NCBI RefSeq assembly: GCF_000247695.1
Contig: NW_004624782.1
Coordinates: 13,779,671 to 13,843,670, forward strand
Origin: Heterocephalus glaber
Lineage: Eukaryota; Chordata; Mammalia; Rodentia; Bathyergidae
Direction of reading: 5' to 3'
Length of the DNA: 64,000 nt
Positions 37,900-47,800 of this stretch are shown here, piece by piece. The stretch's first letter is position 1; each line of letters begins with the position of its first letter. The notes under the pieces were generated by a model, which worked only from the letters and a program-made list of their open reading frames with translations, made no database searches and had not been told where the DNA came from. The position numbers and the translations under genes were made by a program.

Positions 37900-39250
37900 A
37901 CGGCATAAACTGCTGGGTGCCGCCGGGAAACTGTCCTCACATAAAACGGGGCTGGCCGGGAAGGCGCGGCGCCATGGAAATTAGAAGACCCCGGTTCCAT
38001 GGCTAACTGGCTTCCCCTAAGTGGGGGATCTGTTAAAAAAGCGGGGTGGGAAGACGGTGGTCCGAGTCTCAGGCAAGGCTCACCCCAAGCGAGCCTCAGA
38101 CCCAGGGTTAAAAGGGCTCAGGAGCGCGGGCCGCACGCAGGGCGAACTACGCCTCCCAGTGTGCTCCGCGCGCGCGCCAGCGTCTTACACCGACACGTGA
38201 CCCCTCACTGTCTCTCGCGAGAGGACGGGCCGCGACGGCGGTAGTGTTAGCCAGCCCTGGTGGTTGTGGTGGTGGTGGTGGTGGTGGTGGTGGCGGCCGA
38301 GGCGCCGGCGGCCATTTTGGGGAGGCCTCGGCAGCGGTGGCGGCGGCGGCAGCAGCTTGCTGAGAATAGCGTCTGCCTTCTTCCCAACTCACTGCCCGCG
38401 ACTCTGTGCCGAGGAGGCAGTGCAGGAAAGGCGGTGGCAGTAGCCGCGGTCCCCAGGGGAATTTAAAGGCCGTGAAGGCTGCGGCCAAGAGGGGGCCCTC
38501 CCCCCTCCTCGGCGGGAGGGGTGGTGGTGCGCACGCCCCCGAGGACGCAGGTAAGGAGAGGGAGATAAGATGGCGGACGTTTCACAGTCCCCCGCCCCGA
38601 CAGGGGGCTGCGCGCGCATCTTTCCTCCGCCGCCTCCCTCCCACCTTCCCGGGGTGCTGCGCGCGCACCTCCAGCCGGGGCCCCGGGGCCGGTGCGCGAG
38701 GCTGTCGGCGCGCGCCCATAGAGACAGACGGGGCCGAAGCCGGCCGGCGCCGAGCCCAGCGCGGCACTGCTCCCTCCCGCCCTTCTGCGCACGCGTGCCC
38801 GAGCCAGCGAGCCCTGAGAGAACGGACCCAGGTGGGCTCCTGCCCGCCCACTGCACCAGTCACTCCGGGCGCGCGGGAAGGGGGGCGTGGGACGGGTCGT
38901 GGCGCGCGCCCACCGCATCTAGTCGGGCCCGGACCTGCCACAGGAGCCCACCCTCTCCGAGCTTCTCGTGGCCTGGTGATGGCGGGCCCTGGGCGGGCAT
39001 GGGCCGGGGCCTTCGCGGTCCCGCACCCCTCGTGTGCGTGGGCTCGGGCTCTGGCGGGAGCCCCCGGGCCGTGCGCGCTGCCGGCTCCCTCCGCCCTGGC
39101 CGCGCACGCGCGGCCCCTCCCCCACCGGCGCGCACGTTGGGTGGGGCGGGAGCCCGGGGGCGGGGCTTGTGGGCCGGTGGCGACTGGGGCGGAGGTCAGG
39201 GGTCACGCTGGGTCAGTCCGCGGGGAGGGCTCGGCCGGGCCGGGGAAGTA
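37900..39250 (+). promoter_or_regulatory. SRCAP: SRCAP CpG-island promoter
   Basis: Dense CpG island with no TATA box. A ZNF143/SBS-type site (actacgcctcccagtgtgc) lies at 38146-38164 and the palindrome TCTCGCGAGA, the BANP-type element, at 38213-38222. A reversed YY1-like gccattttgg follows at 38311 and AAGATGGCGGAC at about 38568. Transcription probably starts near 38230. The arrangement is typical of housekeeping promoters. Confidence 0.75.
38225..38550 (+). other. SRCAP: SRCAP noncoding exon 1
   Basis: The 3' end is set by the consensus donor GCAG|gtaagg at 38551; the 5' end is approximate. It contains a (TGG)n run at about 38259-38292. No ATG occurs in it. Confidence 0.6.
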
Positions 39251-40301
39251 AAGCCCGAGGTCAAGAGTTCAGGCTTCTTAGGTCGGCTAGCCCAGGTCCT
39301 GGGGATTCTGTGGAGGAAGAATCAAAGGAGAAAGAATCAGAAAATTTTGTGGAAGAATCGAAGGCTGCTTGGCGGTTAAGGAATTTCCTTAAACACTGCG
39401 GAAACACTTCCGGGCTCCCTCTCCGTTAACCCTGCCCGTTTCCGGCGCGTGGTTCTTCCCTGTATGGCCATCCTCCCATCTGACTGCTCCTTAGTCTCTT
39501 GCTGCATGTCTCAGGTTTAGGGAAGTGTCTGGTGGCACAGGTACAGGCTTTACCCGCTCCTGCCCTGAATCTTGGGTATAGTTTCCTGTGATCGGGATGT
39601 TTGTTTACTTTTCTTGGGGTTTCTGTTCTTATTCCGGTTGATTCCACACTTCAAAGGGAAGCAGCCAACTGGACAGGCAGCATGTGTGTGAATTTCTAGT
39701 TGTGACAGCTATTTCTGCTTTGTTGTTTGCCTTTCATTGTGTGGAGGCTTTATGTTTAAGCTTTTTCAACTTTTGTGTTCGTTTTCTTTCCTGTTCCAAC
39801 CGGGCCAGAATTTTATGTTCTTGTGGAATTCTGTCACAAAACATGATTTGCTTTTTTTTTGAGAGTCTAGTTATGTAGTTCAGGCTGTCCTTGAACTCAC
39901 TATGTAGCCCAGGTTGCCCTCGAATTCATGGCAATCCTCCTGCCTCAGCCTCCCAAGTGCTGGCCATGAGGTGATTTGCTTTTATTTTTTCTGAAATACG
40001 AGTTTTTCCTACTATTGTGGGAACTGATTTGGGTATAGTTTAAAGTCTCAAAAAGCTGGAGTAAGGTAGGTGTAGTGGTGCATGTCTGTAATACTAGCAA
40101 TGGGGAGGCTGAGACAGGAAGAATGCCAGTTCAAGCCCTGGGCTCCATGGTGAGTTCAAGCCAGCTTGAACTATGTAATGAGATCTTGACTCCAAAAACC
40201 AACCAACCAACCAAAAAAGCTGGAGTAAATAATGGATTCTGATGGATGTTGGTAAATATGGGTTGATTTCTCACTGCTGGTTTCCTCCCCTTCTATTTTA
40301 G
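38551..40301. other. SRCAP intron 1
   Basis: The CpG island continues to about 39250. B1 (-) 39855-39970 and B1 (+) 40060-40210 lie further in. No other gene is seen. Confidence 0.6.
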
Positions 40302-40375
40302 GTGTGATTCCCCTCATTACGGCGGCACCGTGGAAGTGCAGACTTTCACAGGGGGTGTGGTCTCAGCTCACACAG
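40302..40375 (+). other. SRCAP: SRCAP noncoding exon 2
   Basis: A 74-nt exon between acceptor ctattttag and donor cacag|gtgagg. It contains no ATG, and one frame is fully open and continues into the coding exon. Confidence 0.65.
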
Positions 40376-43076
40376 GTGAGGGTACAGATGCCGTTTTGTG
40401 TACTGATGCTAGTGGGCAAAAATATAAGAATGAGACTAATTATAGGTCAATACTTGTGGAGTTTTGCCTTGAAGAGCTACAGTGATACCTTGGTTGTTGA
40501 ACTCAGTTTGTTCTAAATTCGTGTTTGAACTCTGAAAAGTTCAAGAGCTGAACATACTTTTCCCATATGAATTAATGAGAAACCAAATGATTGGTTCTGA
40601 GGCCCAAAAATTACACTTATAAATTCATTTTTCCAGGACCTTAACAGATTTTGCAGTGGTTTATTTCTTTTTTTTTTTTTTTTGGTACTGGGGATTGAAC
40701 TTGGGTCCTTGCGCTTGCGTAGGCAGCAAAACCACTGAGCTAAATCACCGGCCCAGTGATTTATTTCTTTAACTCTGTAGTGGTTCTCACAGTTTTCCTT
40801 AGCTTTTCTAGGGGTATCACTAACTTTCTTTGGAGCCATGGTTACAGTATTTTACACAAAGCACAAAAAAAAGCACAGTGACAAATGTTTTAATGAACAG
40901 AAGTTCTGTATGTCCTGTAGGTGAGAGTGAAGTGTCATCCCTTTGTGTATGCAGCAAGACATGGTGTGTGACTGACCCAGTCTCAGCCTGTATAGGATTT
41001 TTTTTTTTGTACCAGGGATTGAACTCAGGACCTTGCGCTTGCGCAGCAGGCACCGGCACCACTGAGCTAAATCCCCGGCCCCTGTATGGGTTTAAGTCAG
41101 ATTTTTGGTTTGACTATCAAGCAAAGTTAGGATCACTGGACAGATTTTTTTTGAACTTTGCTGTTTTAAGTAGTGAAGAGTTCCATCTTGGAGCTGTTCA
41201 ACAGCTCAGCTGTTCTACAACCTTATAGGAATATCTGTATGTGATTTTCTCTTGGAGGGTTTGATGCTGTGGATGGAGGAAGATAGGGTCACCTTCGTTT
41301 GACCAGGAAGAGTAACAGGTTCTCTATGGCCGGACATGGTGATATATATCTGTAATCCCAGCACTCGGGAGGCTGAGGTGGGAAGATTACTGCAAGTTCG
41401 AGTCCAGCCTGGGTTACATAGCAAGACTGTCTTTAAAAAAAACCAAACAAAAAATCAAGTTTTCTATGGTTTTGGTGTGATACAACTTGGCTCTAAGTTC
41501 TGCTACTTCCTTTTTGTGTGACCTTATTCAAATCTTTTAGTCTCTCTGCCCTCATTTCCTAACTTAAGAAGTAGACATACCAAAGAAAAGAAGTAGACAT
41601 AGCTGGATGTTGTGGCACACGATTGTAATCCCTTCACATAAAATTGTTTGGTTTTTTTGGTTTGTTTTTTTGGTACTGGGGGTTGAACTCGGGACCTTGC
41701 ACTTGCAAGGCAGGCAGCAGAACCACTGAGCTAAATCCCCAGCCCCCTTCGCATACAATTGTATTCAATTGTAATTCCCTTTGGGAGGCTGAGACAGGAG
41801 AAAAAGAGGTAGTATTGGAATATAATCTATTTAGATCAGATGTGTTTTCTGTGGGGCCCCCCAACCTAGGGCTTAGTTCATGCTAAGTAAGTGTGCTACG
41901 GTTGAACTACAGGTTTAGCCTTTTAATATTTGGTTGACTGATTGATTGCCTGTACTGGGGATTGAACCTAGGGCATTCACACTGAAGTTACATTCCCAGC
42001 CCTTCTAAAATTTTTTATTTTGAGACAGGGTTACTACGTTACTAAGTTTCCCAGGCTGGCTCAGACTTGAGATCCTTCTGCCTCAGTGTCCCATAGTGCT
42101 GAGTTTGCAGGCATACACCGCAGTGCCCAGCTTTGGTTTTGTTAAAGCCTTCCTATGTAGTACTGGCTGCCCTTGAACTCATGTAGCCTAGGCTGGGCTT
42201 GAACTTATGATAATTTTTTCTCAGTCTCTTGAATGCTGGGGATTACAGGTGTGCACCACTATGCCTGCTGTGGGTAAGTAAAGTTTTTTTCCCCCCTGGT
42301 ACTGGGGATTGAACTTGTGCTTGCCAGGCAGGCACAGTGCCACTGAGCTACATCCCTGGCCCAACTTTTGGTGTATTTTTTTTTTTTGGTACTGGGGATC
42401 GAACTCGAGTCCTTGCACTTGTGCAGCAGGCAGCGGAACCACTGAGCTAAATCCCAGCCCTGGTTTTTTTAGTTACTGGTGCATTGAACCTAGAGCTGCT
42501 CTACCATTGAGCTGTATCCTCAGCTCTTTTTTATTTTTATTGCTTGTGGCTTTTTTTAGGCAAGGTTTCCTTATGTAGTTCAGGAGGACCTTGAACGCAT
42601 GGCAGTTTCTCCTGGTTTAACCTCCCAGGAGCTGTGTATGCCACTATGCCTGACTTATTTTTATTTTTCTTATTTTGAGACAGAGTCTGGCCGAGTTGCC
42701 CAAGTGGGACTTGATTTTGTCACCCTCTTGCCTTGCCTTCCCCGAGTGCCAGCACTGTAGGTGTGTACCACGGTGCCTGGCTACTATGTGAACATTTTTA
42801 TGGTGTGAAATGTATCTGGTTCATAAGCAGAGATGGGAATTTTAGAAACATCAAACAATATTTACTTGACATGTTTATTTGATTTAATTTTTTTTTTTAA
42901 GAATTCTTTAGCCAGGTATGGTGGTGCACATCTGTAGTCCCAGCACTTGGGAGGCTGAGTCAGGAGGATTGCTGGGAGTTTGAGCCCAGCCTGGATTAAA
43001 CAGGGAGACTGTATCTCACCCCTCCCCCCCCCAAAAAAGCTTCAACTTCATTTTTGTCTTTTCTATTTTACTTTAG
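40376..43076. repeat. SRCAP intron 2: SINE-rich
   Basis: Possible DNA-transposon remnant 40478-40620 (see findings). ID (-) at 40681-40755, 41007-41082, 41670-41745, 42297-42362 and 42387-42461. B1 (+) 41330-41440. B1 (-) 42015-42130, 42140-42275, 42545-42655 and 42665-42785. B1 (+) 42905-43030, ending only about 45 bp before the acceptor of the start-codon exon. Confidence 0.78.
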
Positions 43077-43169
43077 GTGCTCCAGAGGCTGGTGGACCTG
43101 AGCGGAGGCTGGGACGCCCTGGTGGGCCCCGGGCCCTGGAAGACGGGTCCCGGTGGCCGGTGGCCCAGA

Positions 43170-44813
43170 ATGAGGCCAGCTCCCAGCATGCCCTGCAGCC
43201 GGACGCCAGCCCCTTGGCCTGCAGCAGTGGTAATAAGGACACAGTCATTCTTCAGGCATCCACTGAGGAGCCTGGGAGTGGGACCATGCAGAGCAGCCCC
43301 TCCCCTGTTCATCCTCAGCTCTCAATTCTACAGACACAGGTTTGAAAGTGGGGAAGATTCCTTCTCTGCTTCTGTTTTGTGAATACAGGGTTTGAGGCAG
43401 AAGAAATGTGCCACGTGCTAGCTACCTGAGTAGCTGAGTCTGGAGCATCTTTGGTGCTCAGCTGCACTTGACTCTAGTGTAAAACCTGTTGGATACTCAA
43501 GTTCGATTTGACTTTAGTATTTATTGATCTCCAAGAGTACAGAAGCTCCTTCTTTCTTGAAAAAGGTCGAAGTGTTTGTGCAATATGGTTTTAAGATTAT
43601 ATAGGCTTTGAGACTAGTTTAACTTGTTTTGGAACTGGCAGAGGGTAAGCCAAGTAAGCATGGAGGGTAGGAGAAAAGCCTGGCTTTTGCAACTGGATAG
43701 ATTTAGCTTTGGATACAGCAGGCTTTTGAAGTTTATGGGTTTGATTCTTTTGTTTGTATGTTTTTTGTTTTTTGGTACCGGGGATTGAACTCAGGACCTT
43801 GCTCTTTCGAGGCAGGTGACAGAACCACTGAGCTAAATCCCTCGCCCTGTTTTTGTTTTTTGTTTAGGCAGAGTCTCACTATATATTTCAGGCTGGCTTT
43901 GTTTTCTTTCCTTTTTTTTTCTTTTGGTACTGGGGATCGAACTCAGGACCTTGTGCTTTTGAAGCAGGTGCCGGAACCACTGAGCTAAATCCCCGGCCCA
44001 TCAGGCTGGCTTTGAATTCACAGTGTTCCTCCTGCTTCTGCCTCCCAAGTGCTAGGATTACAGGCATGTGCCACCACACCCGGCTTGTTTTATGTTTTTT
44101 AAGACAGGGTCTGACTATATAGTTCAGGCTGGCCTTGAACTCACTATGTAAAGTGATGTGTGCATATTTGGGAGCCATGTTCATCTCCAACCCCACATCC
44201 CTAGTGAATATATTGAGGGGCTTTTTTTTTGGTACCAGGGATCAAACTCGAGTCCTTGCGCTTGCACAGCAGGCAGCAAAACCACTGAGTGAAATCCCTG
44301 GCCCTTTTTTTTTTTTGTACCGGGGATTGAACTCGGGTTCTTCCACTTGGGAGGCAGGAGGCAGAACCACTGAGCTAAATCCCTGGCCCTATTGAGGAGC
44401 TTTTTTCTGGTGTCTGATGAATTTGATGGCAGCTCAGATATATTGCATAGGTCAATTTCCCATATTTGCTGGGAAGTTGAGAGACAAAGAATTGCTTATT
44501 GAGTGAAGTCATTGAGGCCCTGGAAGGATCACTAAATTTGAAATGTAGTATAGTAATGTTCTTGAATTTAGAAAGTGCGTAAATGTTAGTATGTAACTTT
44601 TGCAAGTCAAGCATCTGCTATAAGTATGATTCTGCTATCATAAGCACCTTGTTAGAACTTCTTTCTAGGTGTTTGTAAAACCGAGATTTACATTTTATTT
44701 CAGACTTTTTCCTTTTGAAAACAGAACAAAATAATACACTTAAAATATGCAGTGAAAATCTAGCATTCACTTTCTTCATTTTTCTCTTTTTTAGATGGTG
44801 TCGGACGGCATGA
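43170..44813 (+). CDS. Upstream ORF overlapping the SRCAP start (62 codons, spliced)
   Basis: Segments 43170-43339 and 44795-44813. The first ATG of the mapped leader (43170, A at -3) and a second one 18 nt later open a frame different from SRCAP. It runs past the SRCAP ATG at 43286, crosses the intron and stops at TGA 44811-44813. That stop overlaps an in-frame SRCAP Met codon (44810-44812) as ATGA. It is unlikely to make a functional protein; its role would be translational control. Confidence 0.6.
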
Positions 44814-47800
44814 CAGGCAGCAATCCTGTGTCCCCTGCCTCATCTAGTTCCCCAGCCTCTAGTGGGGCAGGTGGTATCTCTCCTCAGCACATAGCTCAAG
44901 ATTCTTCTCTGGATGGACCTCCAGGCCCCCCAGATAGTGTCACAGTACCTCTGGAGGGACTTAGCTTAACCCAGGCTGCTGACCTGGCTAACAGGGGCCC
45001 AAAGTGGGAGAAGAGCCATGCTGAAATTGCAGAGCAGGCCAAGCATGTATGTATTATGTATTGGAAAGGCCCATGACCATTCTTATTCATTTATCGAGAC
45101 AGGGTCTTCCTATGTAGTTTGGACTGCCCTTGAACTCATTATGTAGCGCAGGCTGGCCTTAAACCTGCGGCAGTCCTCCTTCCTCAGCCTCCTGAGTACT
45201 GGAATTATAGGCCCATAAGGATTTTTTTTTTTTTTTTTTGGTACTGGGGATCGAACTCGGGTCCTTCTGCTTTCGAGGCAGGTGGCGGAACCACTGAGCT
45301 AAATCCCCGGCACCCATGAGGATTTTTGAGAGTCTTCTCTTAACTGTCATACTCCATGGGTATTTTACATGTCTTTGTTTCTTATTGTGAGTTTAGGATT
45401 TAGGGTATGAACTGTCATTTTTTGTTTTGTTTTTGTTTTTGACACAGGGTCTTACTGTGTTATTCAGGGTGACTTTGAACTCATTGTGTAGACCAGGCTG
45501 GCCATGAACTCTTTTTTTTTTTTTTTTCCAGTACCAAGGATTGAACTTGGGACCTTGTGCTTGTGAGGCAGGTGCAGCACCACTGAGCTAAATCCCAGCC
45601 CTGGACATGAACTCTTGGCAGCCTTCTTGCCTCAGCCTCCCTGGTGCTGGGATTACTGGCATGTGTCACTAAACCCAGTTCCTTTTTTTGTTCTTTTGTT
45701 TTGTTTTGAAATGGGATCTTGTTGCCTAGCTTGACTTTATGATCTGCCTCGGCCACCTGAGTAGCTGGACTTATGGAAGTATAGCATCATACCTGGCTAC
45801 CTCATTTTCTTCTTTATAAATAGGGACAGCTGGGCATGGTGGCACATGCCTGTAATCCCAGGACTTGGGTGGGTGAGGCAGGAAGTTCACCATGAGTTCA
45901 AGGCCAGCCTGGACTACATAGACCGTGTTTCAGAAAACAAAAATAAATAAAAATAGAGGCGTCTGCTACTTGGTTTACTGTGAAATTTTATTTTATTTTT
46001 CCTGTGTGTTGTTAGGTATCTAACTCAGGACTTTGAGAATTCTAGGCAAGTATTCTACCACTGAACTAAACCCCTAGCCCTGTTATAAGTTCTTTTTTTT
46101 ATTTGGGATGCTAAAGATTAAACCCAGGGCATTCTCCAGCTGAGCTACCAGCCCTTTTTTGTTGTTGTTGTTATTTTGAGATAGGTTTTGCTGAATTGCT
46201 TAGATGAGACTAGAATTTGTGATCCTCAGGCTTTAGCCTTTCTCAGGACTGGGACTATAAGGGTGTGCCCTGTGCCTGGCTTTGTTTTGGAGTTTTGAGA
46301 CAAGGGCTCACTGTAGTACAGGCTGGCTTTGAACTCACAGTTCTGCTTTAGCCTTCTTGGTAGGTAGCTGGGGTTGTAGGCTGGTACCATTATGGCCTGA
46401 TTTGTTATGAAGATGAAGGGAGGAATTAGACATGCAAGTTTGTAAACTGTGGTAGGTACTCTTATGATTTACTTATTTCTGCTTCTATCCTGCAGCCTGT
46501 TAAATTTATATGGTGTTAAGTGTGGTCCCTTAGGCCAGTAATATCAGCAACATCTTTTAGAAATGCAGATCCTTTACTTGTTTTTTGTTACTTGTTTTTT
46601 GCATCAGGGTCTTGCTCTGTGTGGCATAGGCTGCCCTTGAACTCATAGCAATCCTGCATCAGCCTGTAAAGTGCTGGGTTTATAGACTGTGTCACCACAC
46701 CTGGGTTTATTTTTCCCCTGTGGTATTTAGGATTGAATCTACGGGCTTCACACTATGCTATGTTCCCAGCCCTTTTTGAAAAATTTGGATCTGCTGTAAA
46801 ACACTGCAGGTGATTTTGATACATGGTCAAATTTGAGAGCCGCTGTGACTTTCTTGTTTCCTTTGCCAGTATGGCCATGTAGTTCCTTGTTTCATCTCTG
46901 ACTGTATTTTCTCTGAGTTTTATGAGGAGAGAACAGAAATAATTTGGTTCTGAAGGTGATTTCGTTTTGCTGAGACAGAATCTCACTGTGTAGTTCAGGA
47001 TGGCCTTGAACTCACTGTGTATGCAGCACAGGCTGGCCTTGAATTTGTGGTAGTCCTCCTGCCTCAGCTTTCTGACCGCTGGGATTATTGATGTGTCCCA
47101 CCACACCCAGCCAGTTGATTTAGTTTTTTCCTTATAAATTTAATCAATATGGATTTTTTAGTAAAAATGACCACCTTGTTATCTTTTTTTGTTACACCTA
47201 CCTGTTGTTAGTCTTGTGTAACTTTTCAGTATATCTCATGTAAGTTTTTTTTGTATGCTGGTAATTGAACCCAGGACCTTGCACGTGTTGGGCATTTTTG
47301 TACCACTGAGCTATGTCCCCCAGCTGCCCCAAATTGTATTTCTAAAAACAGAAACATGATTGTGTAAATTGGGCTGTGTGGTATATTTCTAGTTTCAATA
47401 CAGCTTGGACATATTCGAGGAAATAGAATTCTACAGTGAAAGGAGCCCTTATATCTAGTAAGAAGGAGACAATTAAAACAAGTAATTGTTAATTTGAAAT
47501 AGGAAAAGGTCCAGAGGTGTAGGGGTGGTGGGAGGGGAAGGGGAAAGGAAAGAAGGGAAGGGAAAAATTATGAGAAAAGAAAAAAAATGGAAACGAAATC
47601 TATGTAAATAGGGAAGGGTGGAGGGGGTGAAGGGTGCACAGGTAATGGGGAGAAAAGTAAGAACTAAGATGCATCATGTAAAGGTACAAGCACCCAATGA
47701 TGAATGTAACTATTGTATACCTAAAATGTACCAATAAAAGAATTGACCAAAAAAAAAAAAAAAAAGGACTAAAAGGTATAATGGAACTGTTGATGGACTT

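Noticed and set aside
38406..39379. Open frames of 269-281 codons across the SRCAP CpG island
   Set aside because: They run through the clear donor at 38551 into intron 1 and look like Arg/Pro/Gly-rich CpG-island noise.
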